Positions 16,103 through 23,873 are shown, numbered from the stretch's first letter. The stretch: 28,892 nt of DNA from an uncultured bacterium (GCA_900553205.1 USCK01000006.1:1-28892), one strand, 5' to 3'. The notes: a model not told the origin generated them from the sequence alone. Made by a program: numbers and translations.

Positions 16103-17239
16103 TTATCTTGTATAAACTCTTGGCAATCTTACTTTTAGTCTGCAAGGGAGTTCATAGTTTATTGTACCTGCAATATTTGCCCAATTATCCAATGACAAAT
16201 CTTTATCATCATCCTCCAAAAGTGTAATGATATCACCGAGTTTTGCATCTACTCCGGAAATATCAAACATCATCTGATCCATTGTAATATTACCGATTTG
16301 TTTGATTTTTTGACCGTTTAGTTTGCCATATATTTTGTTTGACAAAATTCGTGGGACACCGTCTGCATAGCCGATAGGAACAGTCGCAACCGTAGTATCT
16401 TTTTTTGCTACAAATGTATGTCCGTAACTTACGCCATCATCTTTTGGCATTGTATGGATATTGGTAATTCTTCCCTTCAACTCCATAACAGGTTTAAGTT
16501 TTGGATAAAATCTCAAGTTTTCAGGCAAATCAGGATAAAGCCCGTATATAGAAATCCCTATTCTTACCATATTGGAATGTAACTCTTTTGGGTCATAAAT
16601 CATTGTACCTGCAGTATTTAATATATGAATCAAAAGCCCTTCGGTATCAACATTTGTGACAACTTCATTCCATCTTTCAAACTGGATTTTTGTTTTTTCA
16701 GCATTTTCTGCATTCGCAAGGTGAGTAAAAATACCTTTCAAATCAATAAAATCACATTGTTGAACTTTTTTTATAAATTCAATAGCTTTCTTTGGCTGTA
16801 AACCTATTCTATTCATGCCGGTATCAAGTTTGATATGAACTTTTGGCTTCAAACCAAATCTCTCATACACTTTATAACACGCATCAATATGTTCTTCTTC
16901 AAAAATAGAAATAGAAATATTATTCTTTGCTGCGACATCAAAAGACCAAACAGGAACAGCACCGACAACAAGGACTTCGCAGTCAATATTCTCTGCTCTC
17001 AAATCAAGACCTTCGTCTATTGATGCAACTCCAAGCATATCAACACCCGAAGCCAGCATTGTAGGAGCAACCATTACGCAGCCATGGCCATAAGCATCAG
17101 CCTTAACTATTCCTAAAAGTTTAGTATCTTTATCTATATTATTTTTAAATTCTTGTACATTATGCGCAAGAGAATCAAGATTCACCTCAACCCACGCATC
17201 TCTATGTATATTAACCTGTGTTCGTCGTGTATTTTTCAT
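16103..17239 (-). CDS. alr: Alanine racemase
   Basis: Alr is the PLP enzyme that converts L-alanine to D-alanine for peptidoglycan. The PLP lysine is in LGIVKADAYGHG near the N-terminus. HIKLDTGMNRIG and the C-terminal catalytic Tyr region (DGVSYGHTFVA) with VPIGYADG are present, as is MDQMMFD. The longest frame begins at a TTG (17254). I chose ATG 17239 (378 aa) because TATAAT lies exactly 6 nt before it, implying a leaderless mRNA, and there is no Shine-Dalgarno for either start. It lies 27 nt after fliE on the same strand, so it may also receive read-through from the flagellar operon. Confidence 0.96.
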   Translation of the reverse strand: MKNTRRTQVNIHRDAWVEVNLDSLAHNVQEFKNNIDKDTKLLGIVKADAYGHGCVMVAPTMLASGVDMLGVASIDEGLDLRAENIDCEVLVVGAVPVWSFDVAAKNNISISIFEEEHIDACYKVYERFGLKPKVHIKLDTGMNRIGLQPKKAIEFIKKVQQCDFIDLKGIFTHLANAENAEKTKIQFERWNEVVTNVDTEGLLIHILNTAGTMIYDPKELHSNMVRIGISIYGLYPDLPENLRFYPKLKPVMELKGRITNIHTMPKDDGVSYGHTFVAKKDTTVATVPIGYADGVPRILSNKIYGKLNGQKIKQIGNITMDQMMFDISGVDAKLGDIITLLEDDDKDLSLDNWANIAGTINYELPCRLKVRLPRVYTR

Positions 17240-17245
17240 ATCTGT

Positions 17246-17251
17246 ATTATA
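17246..17251 (-). promoter_or_regulatory. -10 box of alr with leaderless geometry
   Basis: TATAAT (minus strand), then ACAGAT, then the ATG at 17239. The spacing puts the transcription start on the ATG. The -35 region would overlap the end of fliE and is weak. Confidence 0.55.
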
Positions 17252-17266
17252 CAACTAATAAAAAAA

Positions 17267-17656
17267 TTAAACTTGCATACCGTTAATTTCGGTATAAGCA
17301 TTGATAAGTTTGTTTCTGATTTGAACTGCCATTTGTAAACTCAAGTTTGATTTTTCGGCTGCAATCATAACTTCGTGAGCTGAGATATCGCCACCAGAAG
17401 CTAAAATTTCTTCTGCTCTCTCTGCATTCAATGCATCATTATTTACAGAGTTCAAGCCGTCTGAAAAAGCCCCGTTTACTTTATCCATGAACTTGTCCAT
17501 ATCATTCTTTTCAGGTTTGCGTTTGCTCTCCAATATATCATCAAACGATTTTTCTGCATCTGTCGGAACATCAAATGCTCTACTATTCTTTAATGAATTA
17601 TTAAACTCTTGTATCGGGTTGTAATTAAATTCTGATATTCCACCTATATAATTCAT
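17267..17656 (-). CDS. fliE: Flagellar hook-basal body protein FliE
   Basis: FliE joins the MS ring to the rod and is the first exported rod protein. This 129-aa protein has the family's conserved C-terminal half: helical, with GDISAHEVMIAAEKSNLSLQ and MAVQIRNKLINAYTEI. The N-terminal half is variable and slightly longer than in E. coli FliE (104 aa). It has no Sec signal, as expected for type III flagellar export. It follows flgC by 56 nt in the order flgB-flgC-fliE found in many bacteria. Confidence 0.94.
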   Translation of the reverse strand: MNYIGGISEFNYNPIQEFNNSLKNSRAFDVPTDAEKSFDDILESKRKPEKNDMDKFMDKVNGAFSDGLNSVNNDALNAERAEEILASGGDISAHEVMIAAEKSNLSLQMAVQIRNKLINAYTEINGMQV

Positions 17657-17712
17657 AATACTTACCTCTTATTATTTTAAACACAAGAATAAATCTTGTT
17701 ATTTTTTACTCC

Positions 17713-18219
17713 CTAAATATTCAATGTTGACTGTATCATTGTTTTGACATTTTCTGCTGCAGCTGCATTTGCTTGATATGCTTTTGATGCAGATACCATG
17801 CCTACCATTTCTTCTACGATATTAACATTTGGCAAATCTACATAACCATTTTCATCTGCGTCAGGGTGTGATGGGTCATAAACTGTTTTTATAGCATTTT
17901 GAGATTCGTATATCTCTGAAACTTCTACACCCTTGTATTTGCGACCTTCGTTCAATGCAATACCTGTATTGATTTCAAAATTTCCTGTCGCTGGATTAAA
18001 TTGTCCTACTGTTGCGTTATTGCTGAAGTTGGAAGGGCCTCTTGAAAGTTGGTCTGCTAATACAGAACGAAATGCAACATTCTTTTTTATATACACACCC
18101 TTTGTACCATCAGGGTTTCGAGTTGTATTAATATTTGCAATATTACTCGCAATAGTATCCATTTTGACTCTTTGTGCAGTCATGCCTGAACCAGCTATAT
18201 CGAATGCGTTAAAACTCAT
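17713..18219 (-). CDS. flgC: Flagellar basal-body rod protein FlgC
   Basis: FlgC is a proximal rod subunit. This 168-aa protein has the N-terminal rod signature (AFDIAGSGMTAQRVKMDTIA, then SNIANINTTRN) and the C-terminal PNVNIVEEMVGMVSASKAYQ with AAENVKTMIQSTLNI, whose paired helices form the rod coiled coil. It is a little longer than enterobacterial FlgC (134 aa), owing to the middle segment. It sits 48 nt after flgB and upstream of fliE, transcribed in the same direction. Confidence 0.96.
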   Translation of the reverse strand: MSFNAFDIAGSGMTAQRVKMDTIASNIANINTTRNPDGTKGVYIKKNVAFRSVLADQLSRGPSNFSNNATVGQFNPATGNFEINTGIALNEGRKYKGVEVSEIYESQNAIKTVYDPSHPDADENGYVDLPNVNIVEEMVGMVSASKAYQANAAAAENVKTMIQSTLNI

Positions 18220-18267
18220 TTAGTCCTTCCTCTTATTTTTTACCCAAGTTGTTTTGCTGTTTTAAAA

Positions 18268-18759
18268 TTACTGTCCTCTGATAGCTTCAGAGATTTTGGA
18301 ATACTCACGTCTTTCAAGGTTTGAAAGCAAGGTGTATTGAGTACCAGTTTTTGACAAATCCATCATTTCTTTTTCTAATTCAACATTGTTTCCATCTCTA
18401 CTTCCACCGTTAAATGTGTCTGCAAGGATTTGTGGTTGGAATTCTGAAAAAGAATTTGATTCCAAATACGCTTTTTGTTGTGGTGTCAAAATATTATATC
18501 CTTCTTTTGTAAGTCGTTGAGGGCTTACTTCTGTAATTGATGCAGGATTGTATTTTACACTGTTTAAACATTTTACATATTCTTTATTTTTTTGGTCTGC
18601 CATCATCTCGCTTAATTGACCTTCAAAACTTACTTCTTGTCTTTGATAACCCGGAGTCATACAGTTTGCAATATTAGAAGATACAGCTTCTTGTCTTGCA
18701 AGCAAACCGTCCATTCCAAGTTTCATTGTGTGCATTGTATTTGATGTTATTAAATCCAT
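18268..18759 (-). CDS. flgB: Flagellar basal-body rod protein FlgB
   Basis: FlgB is the most proximal rod subunit. This 163-aa protein has the N-terminal rod motif (MDGLLARQEAVSSNIANCMT, then PGYQRQEVSFE) and the C-terminal segment DGNNVELEKEMMDLSKTGTQ followed by a terminal helix. Length is slightly above the usual 137-150. AGAGGA lies about 6 nt before the ATG. It follows the kinase gene by 43 nt, with a small inverted repeat in the gap. Confidence 0.95.
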   Translation of the reverse strand: MDLITSNTMHTMKLGMDGLLARQEAVSSNIANCMTPGYQRQEVSFEGQLSEMMADQKNKEYVKCLNSVKYNPASITEVSPQRLTKEGYNILTPQQKAYLESNSFSEFQPQILADTFNGGSRDGNNVELEKEMMDLSKTGTQYTLLSNLERREYSKISEAIRGQ

Positions 18760-18770
18760 TTTTTCCTCTT

Positions 18771-18789
18771 TAAGCGAAATTATCGCTTA
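18771..18789 (-). other. Inverted repeat between the kinase gene and flgB
   Basis: TAAGCGA (18771-18777) and TCGCTTA (18783-18789) form a 7-bp stem with a 5-nt loop, directly upstream of the flgB Shine-Dalgarno. There is no U-tract, so it is not a standard terminator. An RNA-processing or differential-expression element between regulator and structural genes is possible. Confidence 0.4.
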
Positions 18790-18802
18790 TTCTTACCATT
18801 TA

Positions 18803-19999
18803 TTAAAGACAAAATTTCAATTCAAAAACTGTTGATTCTTCGTCTGATTTTACTAAGTTTAATTGTCCACATTGTTCTTCTGTATTCTTTTTACAAATAA
18901 ACAATCCTAAGCCACTACCTGTAGATTTTGTAGTTACGCCTTCATTAAATATTTTTTCAGGTTCTGTTATAGGTTTTGCATTATTGCTTACTTGTATAAC
19001 AACACTATCGTTTTCTATTTTTGAAGAAACTTTTATCCAACCATCATTGTTTTCATAATCATTAAACGCTTCGCAAGCATTCTTAACCAAATTCACGATT
19101 GTTGAAATAAATAAGGTTTCATCAACAAAAATCTCATCTTGAATATCGTTTTCGACGATTAGATTTATATTTCTGTTTTCAAAATATGCTTTTGACAAAT
19201 CAACTGCAGATGCAATCAGTTTGTTTGTTTTATATAGTTTCAATTCTTTTGAATTCAGAGATTTTAACTGTGCAAGAGTATTCCCTGCGATTTTTACTGA
19301 TTTGTCGATACAATTTACTGCATGGTCTATTGTTTTTTCGTTGATATCATTATTCGCACAGTATCGTTTAATTATTCCTGAATACAAATCACATATTGAT
19401 AATTGATTTTTAACCTCGTGCGAGATATATCTTGCTTTTTTTGTTAAATAATCAATTTTATCAGACGGCTCATCTTCTTCTATCACATCAGTTTTTGTAT
19501 TTCCGAGCATTGATGCAAGTTTGTTTATACAAGCGTTTGCATAATTTTCTTTCAACTTATCTGTATGATATTTTCGTTTCAAATAATTCAAATCAATATC
19601 TGCATTTTCATCAAGTAATGAAATAATTTTATCAATCTCTTTAGTGTTTGTTACAAAATAGTATTTTATTCCATTTTCATCAAACTTCCATGATAAAAAA
19701 GAAACAAAATCGGACGCTGCAACTAATAGAAAATCTGTTTCTTCAAGATTTTCTTTCCCTTTCACATCTCCCCCATAATCAACATAATGAATTTCAGAAA
19801 ATTCAAGACGAGTCATCAAACCAGTGAACAAATCACGATTTGTAACTTTTAAAACAACGTCCGATTCAGATTCTGTATTTATTTCCAAAACTGGTTCAAG
19901 AACAGCACGAAACAGACAGCTAAGTGCCTGCTCGTCCGTACTGCTTATAACAGCATGTTTTAGTAAATATTCATCTAAAGAGTTTGTTTGTTTTATCAT
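18803..19999 (-). CDS. Soluble sensor histidine kinase linked to flagellar genes
   Basis: This 398-aa kinase has no membrane segment. It has an unassigned N-terminal region (about 1-180) and a dimerisation/phosphoacceptor helix with YISHEVKNQLS (His194). The HATPase domain has the N box NLVKNACEAF (Asn303/Asn307) and the G box TGSGLGLFICKK (about 360-371). The H-box form HE[VI]KN is like that of NtrB- and FlgS-type cytoplasmic kinases. It lies 42 nt after a response regulator and 43 nt before flgB, all on one strand. It probably senses an internal cue, perhaps flagellar assembly, and phosphorylates the adjacent regulator. The function in flagellar control is inferred from position only. Confidence 0.88.
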   Translation of the reverse strand: MIKQTNSLDEYLLKHAVISSTDEQALSCLFRAVLEPVLEINTESESDVVLKVTNRDLFTGLMTRLEFSEIHYVDYGGDVKGKENLEETDFLLVAASDFVSFLSWKFDENGIKYYFVTNTKEIDKIISLLDENADIDLNYLKRKYHTDKLKENYANACINKLASMLGNTKTDVIEEDEPSDKIDYLTKKARYISHEVKNQLSICDLYSGIIKRYCANNDINEKTIDHAVNCIDKSVKIAGNTLAQLKSLNSKELKLYKTNKLIASAVDLSKAYFENRNINLIVENDIQDEIFVDETLFISTIVNLVKNACEAFNDYENNDGWIKVSSKIENDSVVIQVSNNAKPITEPEKIFNEGVTTKSTGSGLGLFICKKNTEEQCGQLNLVKSDEESTVFELKFCL

Positions 20000-20041
20000 T
20001 TTTTATCCATTTATTAGGAAGTTCCACTTGATAAATCCAAG

Positions 20042-20749
20042 TTAAACTTTTGCAAGTTTAGCTTTTCTTTTGTTTAAGAAACCGTTATTAATTGCGTATA
20101 AAACGGCTTGTGTTCTGTCGTTAACTTGTAATTTTTGAAAAATATTGTTAACGTGTGTTTTTACAGTTGTTTCTGAAATAAATAATTTGCTAGAAACACC
20201 TTTGTAAGTGATACCTTTTGTTAAAAGGTCAAGCACTTCTTCTTCTCTTTGAGTAAGATAAGAAAGAAGATTTTCGCCATCGTTTTCTTGAGTATTTTCT
20301 TCTTTAACTGATTTTTGGAAGTATTCGAAGAATCTTAAAGAAAGAGCTGATGGTAAATAGATTTTTCCTGCTAATACTTCTTCTATTGCATAAATTAATT
20401 GTGCAGATGCCATAGTTTTTAGAACATAACCTCTAGCACCCAATTTCATTGCTCTAAAGATTAAGTCTGCGTCATCATAAGCACTCAATGCAACGATTTT
20501 TACAGGAATGTCTAAATTTCTGATTTCTTGAATAGCTTGTAAACCATCTTTTTCTGGCATATTCATGTCCATTAACACAACATCAGGTTGGTATTTTTTA
20601 ACCATATTGATACCAACAGATGCACTTGTAGATGCGTTTACTACATCAAAGCTACCTTCTAAACTTAATAACTCTCTTACTCCTACTAAATGTTCATAGT
20701 TGTCATCAATCAATAAAATTCTTGATTTTTTCTTAAACTCTCTACGCAT
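20042..20749 (-). CDS. NarL/FixJ-family response regulator
   Basis: This 235-aa regulator has a receiver domain with LLIDDN (Asp15/16 acidic pocket), the phosphoacceptor Asp61 in VVLMDMNMPEKDG, the switch Ser in ALSAYDD and Lys111 in GYVLKT. A LuxR-type helix-turn-helix follows (about 170-225), with LTQREEEVLDLLTKG and LFISETTVKTHVNNIFQKL. I chose ATG 20749 over the longer frame (20797) because GGGGGAG lies about 10 nt upstream and the family starts here. It is the first gene of the strand-wise block regulator-kinase-flgB-flgC-fliE. Repeated TCTAT/ATAGA motifs upstream could be its own binding sites. A LuxR-type, non-sigma54 regulator in this position differs from the NtrC-type FlgR/FleR regulators known from Proteobacteria. 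Confidence 0.93.
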   Translation of the reverse strand: MRREFKKKSRILLIDDNYEHLVGVRELLSLEGSFDVVNASTSASVGINMVKKYQPDVVLMDMNMPEKDGLQAIQEIRNLDIPVKIVALSAYDDADLIFRAMKLGARGYVLKTMASAQLIYAIEEVLAGKIYLPSALSLRFFEYFQKSVKEENTQENDGENLLSYLTQREEEVLDLLTKGITYKGVSSKLFISETTVKTHVNNIFQKLQVNDRTQAVLYAINNGFLNKRKAKLAKV

Positions 20750-20824
20750 ATTTATTATCTCTCCCCCAGATTCTATTTTCCTCTCTCCACCATACATACT
20801 ACAACCTTTTAGAGGATAGAATCA

Positions 20825-20896
20825 TCTATACAAAGGTCTATCTTTAGGAGTTTTAGAGGGCATCTATGGATATAGATAACATGGTCTATATAAAGG
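20825..20896. promoter_or_regulatory. Clustered TCTAT/ATAGA motifs upstream of the response regulator
   Basis: TCTATACAAAGG (20825-20836) and TCTATATAAAGG (20885-20896) are near-identical direct repeats 60 nt apart. GGTCTAT occurs at 20835-20841 and 20883-20889. Between them lies an inverted pair ATCTAT-GGAT-ATAGAT (20862-20877). Repeated half-sites like these suggest a regulator-binding region. They lie 75-150 nt upstream of the chosen start. The rest of 20750-21031 shows no gene. Confidence 0.4.
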
Positions 20897-21031
20897 CTAA
20901 AATATTGATTATTATTAGGTTTCAAAGTTTGATTAAAATGATAAACATAATTTAATACTCGTCTAAATAACTTACATCAATCGTTCCAGTAAATAATGTA
21001 AATTGATGAGCAATTAGGGTAAATAAGTATC

Positions 21032-21086
21032 GTTTGCGAGAGGTAAGAACCCGTTGTGAAACAACTGGTTCGACTCCTGCAAAAAC
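21032..21086 (+). other. tRNA-like hairpin element next to tRNA-Arg
   Basis: GAACC (21047-21051), GTTGT (21053-21057), ACAAC (21061-21065) and GGTTC (21067-21071) form a near-continuous 10-bp stem with a GAA loop. Outer bases GTTTGC/GCAAAAAC can extend it. The stretch CTGGTTCGACTCCTGC looks like a tRNA T-arm, but no full cloverleaf can be drawn. A decayed tRNA or an unclassified structured RNA are both possible. Confidence 0.3.
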
Positions 21087-21106
21087 AATCTTACAAAAAT
21101 GAAAAT

Positions 21107-21182
21107 TGCGCCTGGAGGGAGTCGAACCCACGGCAGACAAGGTTTAGGAAACCTCCGCTCTATCCTACTGAGCTACAAGCGC
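21107..21182 (-). tRNA. tRNA-Arg (anticodon CCT)
   Basis: Read on the minus strand, the acceptor stem is GCGCTTG/CAGGCGC with discriminator A. The D arm is GCTC-AGTAGGATA-GAGC. The anticodon arm is GAGGT-TTCCTAA-ACCTT with anticodon CCT, which reads AGG. The T arm GTGGG-TTCGACT-CCCTC has one T-T mismatch. The variable region is 7 nt, longer than the usual 5. CCA is not encoded. The acceptor, D and anticodon stems are otherwise well formed. Confidence 0.9.
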
Positions 21183-21521
21183 AAATTTGTTTATTTAATT
21201 GTATTTTTGATGGAGACGGCTCCGTTCGGCAACCTGCTAATATTGCTAACGCAACACTACTTTATGATTATACACCAAAATTTCATGAAACTAATAAATT
21301 AAATATTATTTTCAGATTAATACTAAATCTGCTTTTATCAGATTATGAAAACTTTCATCAATACTGTTATAATTCGCAAAATTCACTATATATAGCTGTT
21401 TGCTCTCATCAAATTTTTCTTTTAATTCAACCTTAGTTTATTTTATACCTAAATACATTATTATAATATCTATGTAAAATTTACATTTTCAATCTATTTA
21501 TATCTATCATATAATTGAAAT
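21183..21521. other. Gene-free interval between tRNA-Arg and the phosphatase gene
   Basis: No convincing gene is visible. A short GC-richer island at 21209-21257 stands out from its A/T-rich surroundings and contains a GGAG/CTCC inverted pair and the repeat TGCTAATATTGCTAA. Frames across it are short or arise from the antisense of the tRNA. The end holds the promoter of the next gene. Confidence 0.4.
21510..21515 (+). promoter_or_regulatory. -10 box of the phosphatase gene with leaderless geometry
   Basis: TATAAT, then TGAAAT (6 nt), then the ATG at 21522. No Shine-Dalgarno fits between. The predicted transcription start is on the ATG. Confidence 0.55.
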
Positions 21522-22133
21522 ATGCAAGGAGTAGAACAAAAGTTTCAAACTGTTGATAAATATCTTATACGTGGACCTCGCCCAACAGTAAGAGAAGTTT
21601 TTCAACTCAAAAAACAAGGAGTGACACAAATCTATGATTTTCGTCACAAATCTTTTCGTGGAATGAAATTTATGGAACGTATTGCTTGCAAATTGGCAGG
21701 CATAAAATATATTCGCAAGCCTTTCAGCTTCTTACAAGGTAATACCCCTAAGCTACAGGATTATGAAGAAATAGCAAAATCTGTTAAACAAAACGGTAAA
21801 AGTGGCGGCAAAACTTTTTTTCATTGCAATTCTGGAAAGCATAGAACATCTCACATGGCGACTTTTTATGATATAACTCGTGGTGAAGCCTTGAACGAAT
21901 ATCGCAAAAAACATCTATTCCAATATAAGATGCAAGTTGCCAATTCTTTAATTAATCAAGTATATAATGCTAATTTCTTTAACCGAAATATCCAACATAC
22001 AAAAACCCTTAATCCTATAAAAATACTAAGAGAAAATTTTAATAATCTTGTAGCAGCTGCAACAAGAAGAACAAATAAAGAATTTGTAGATATGTTTTTC
22101 AATGGTTATAAAATTCCTAAATCATCAAATTAA
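21522..22133 (+). CDS. CX5R protein phosphatase-like (dual-specificity/tyrosine phosphatase fold)
   Basis: This 203-aa protein has the cysteine-phosphatase P-loop FHCNSGKHRTS (nucleophile Cys102, Arg108). An upstream YDFRHKS may supply the general-acid Asp (Asp39). RGPRPT near residue 18 matches the substrate-facing '(S/R)GQP' loop of bacterial tyrosine-phosphatase-like proteins. The C-terminal ~70 residues are basic and of unknown role. No signal peptide or membrane span is visible, so it is probably cytoplasmic. Substrates could be phosphoproteins, phosphoinositides or small molecules. The gene stands alone between a tRNA region and the terminator of a convergent gene. Confidence 0.75.
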   Translation: MQGVEQKFQTVDKYLIRGPRPTVREVFQLKKQGVTQIYDFRHKSFRGMKFMERIACKLAGIKYIRKPFSFLQGNTPKLQDYEEIAKSVKQNGKSGGKTFFHCNSGKHRTSHMATFYDITRGEALNEYRKKHLFQYKMQVANSLINQVYNANFFNRNIQHTKTLNPIKILRENFNNLVAAATRRTNKEFVDMFFNGYKIPKSSN

Positions 22134-22262
22134 AACCAATTTTTATTTATTATATAACAGTAAGTACTAAGTAAATACTTTATGTCATCTTTAGCATTAC
22201 TCTAACGAGCATTTTTAATACGTTTCAGGCTTCGATAACAAGTTATGGACAGTATAGAATAA

Positions 22263-22293
22263 AAAACGGGGCTGATAAAATATCAGCCCCGTT
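22263..22293 (-). terminator. Strong intrinsic terminator of the SLH-domain gene
   Basis: A perfect 14-bp stem (AAACGGGGCTGATA/TATCAGCCCCGTTT) with a 3-nt loop is followed on the minus strand by TTTTTTATTC, 26 nt past the stop at 22319. It can also stop transcripts of the convergent phosphatase gene, though the plus-strand T-tract is short. Confidence 0.88.
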
Positions 22294-22318
22294 TCAAATA
22301 ATTGTTGTTCTAAACTGA

Positions 22319-23740
22319 TTAATAAAGAATAATTAATTCTTCTCCAGGGTTTAGACTTGCTTCATTTGAGTATTGTGGAACAATAACATATCTGATTTCA
22401 TCAGTTAATTCATAAAGAACACCGTATGTACCAGATACAGCCAATTTACAAATATCAAATACGCCTTTTCCTACTGTTACTGCTGCGTTACCAACATTTT
22501 TAACACCAGAAACTGGTTTTAATGATGCAGTATCAACAAACACACTTGAAAGATTATCTCCAAACTGTTCAACTCCGTTCGCTACAACATTCACTCCTGA
22601 AGCTGCTGTTCTACCTGCAACACCAACAATTCTTGCAGAACCACTAAAAGGGAATCCCACTAAACGAGCAACCACATTAGGGTTTTTCGTAACACAAGCT
22701 TTTGCTTGTGCGATATTTTTAGGAAATTCTACACATTGTTTACCATTTTTCAAATGAGTAAATTTAACCTTTACATAACCAGGATTCTTTACTCCAGGTC
22801 TTGAAACTTCTACAACTTCGCCTTTTACAAGAGAGCCTGCAGGATAGCAAACACCTTTGATTGTTACATCTTTTGTTGTCTTAGCAGTAAATTTATCACC
22901 GATATTTGATTGACGTGCAGAAAGTCTATCTTCTAATTTGATATTCAAAACTGTTGGTGTATAGTTTTTCAAACAACCAACACCTGCTAGAGAACCTGAT
23001 GCGATATATTGTTTAAGAGAACCAACAAGATACGCAACTTGAACCTTTGACAAATACTCGTCATTATTTACTTTATCAGGATTTGGAATATCCTCTAATA
23101 TTTCTGAATTAACAACTTCTTTAGTTGGTCTGATTGCCCATTTTGGAATGTATTTAATTTCTTTGTTTTTGAAATCAGGACAAATTAAACTCTTATCAGT
23201 TGGTACTTCGATAAGTTGTGCTACAGTTGCAAAAACTTCTGCTTTTGTAACAGGTTGATCAGGACGGAAAGATTTATCAGGATAACCAATCATAACTCCG
23301 GCATTTAACGCACCATTAATCCAATCTTTTGCCCAGTATGTAGAAGAAATATCTGTATATCTTTGTGAGTCTTTAGTGTTTTTTAGGTTAAATCCTTCTG
23401 ACAAAATTACTGCAAGTTCTGACCTTAAAACGGGCATTTTCTCGTCAAAATTAGCAACATTTTCTCTTGATTTTAAAAGATTCATCATATCATTAGCAAA
23501 AGAATCTACATAAACTCTATCTTTTTTAATCACACCGATATGATTTCTTGATTTCAAAATTTTGCCACCTGTAACATATACAGAATCAGCAGTTGAAACT
23601 TCTTGAGATTGTGATGAGAACATGCCAGGGTGAGCATAAGCTTCCACTTTTACTGCCTTTTCACAATCATTAGCAAACGCAGCAGAACCTATTGCAAAAA
23701 CAAGAAGTCCACTCGCTACAAGTTTTTTCATCATTTTCAT
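22319..23740 (-). CDS. Exported S-layer-homology (SLH) domain protein
   Basis: This 473-aa protein has a Sec signal peptide (MKMMKKLVASGLLVFAIGSA, cleavage likely after AFA at 23). The clearest SLH motif is at about 130-175, with YWAKDWINGALNAGVMIGYP and SFRPDQPVTKAE. Weaker SLH-like stretches lie before and after it. The C-terminal ~200 residues include a beta-rich segment (FTAKTTKDVTIKGVCYPAGS), a Gly/Val/Ala-rich stretch that may associate with the membrane, and end in EELIILY. SLH domains bind peptidoglycan-linked polymers and anchor envelope proteins, including cyanobacterial porins. Here a porin barrel is not evident. GGAGAG lies 4 nt before the first ATG. The gene has a strong promoter and terminator of its own, suggesting abundant expression. 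Confidence 0.85.
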   Translation of the reverse strand: MKMMKKLVASGLLVFAIGSAAFANDCEKAVKVEAYAHPGMFSSQSQEVSTADSVYVTGGKILKSRNHIGVIKKDRVYVDSFANDMMNLLKSRENVANFDEKMPVLRSELAVILSEGFNLKNTKDSQRYTDISSTYWAKDWINGALNAGVMIGYPDKSFRPDQPVTKAEVFATVAQLIEVPTDKSLICPDFKNKEIKYIPKWAIRPTKEVVNSEILEDIPNPDKVNNDEYLSKVQVAYLVGSLKQYIASGSLAGVGCLKNYTPTVLNIKLEDRLSARQSNIGDKFTAKTTKDVTIKGVCYPAGSLVKGEVVEVSRPGVKNPGYVKVKFTHLKNGKQCVEFPKNIAQAKACVTKNPNVVARLVGFPFSGSARIVGVAGRTAASGVNVVANGVEQFGDNLSSVFVDTASLKPVSGVKNVGNAAVTVGKGVFDICKLAVSGTYGVLYELTDEIRYVIVPQYSNEASLNPGEELIILY

Positions 23741-23780
23741 ACATCTCTCCTATTTCGTAACATATAAACACATTAAAACA

Positions 23781-23812
23781 ATGAGTTACATTATTATGTA
23801 TTTATAACTCAT
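23781..23812. promoter_or_regulatory. Inverted repeat across the SLH promoter, possible operator
   Basis: ATGAGTTA (23781-23788) and TAACTCAT (23805-23812) are perfect 8-bp arms with a 16-nt gap. They straddle the -10 box and reach the start site, the place for a repressor operator or, as RNA, a partial leader fold. Confidence 0.4.
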
Positions 23813-23821
23813 AATCGTCAA
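23793..23821 (-). promoter_or_regulatory. Promoter of the SLH-domain gene
   Basis: TTGACG (complement of 23816-23821), a 17-nt spacer and CATAAT (complement of 23793-23798) form a near-consensus promoter. The leader is about 45 nt long. Confidence 0.7.
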
Positions 23822-23853
23822 TAGTTTGTAAAGTTGAGATTAAAAATAAAATT

Positions 23854-23873
23854 CTAATCTTTATAAAGATTAG
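23854..23873 (-). terminator. Terminator of the 147-aa unknown gene
   Basis: CTAATCTTTATAAAGATTAG is a perfect 20-nt palindrome overlapping the stop codon of the gene at 23870-24313. It is followed on the minus strand by AATTTTATTTTTAA. Confidence 0.65.

Noticed and set aside
21032..21086. tmRNA 3' end or tRNA-His
   Set aside because: GGTTCGACTCC and GTTGTGAA are suggestive, but no acceptor stem, D arm or matching T stem can be drawn, and there is no tag-peptide frame.
20952..21140. 62-codon minus-strand frame
   Set aside because: It overlaps the tRNA 3' end and the tRNA-like hairpin. Composition and context do not suggest a protein.
21056..21436. 126-codon plus-strand frame downstream of the response regulator
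   Set aside because: It runs across tRNA-Arg in antisense (WRESNPRQ...), a common artefact of tRNA genes. No ribosome-binding site.
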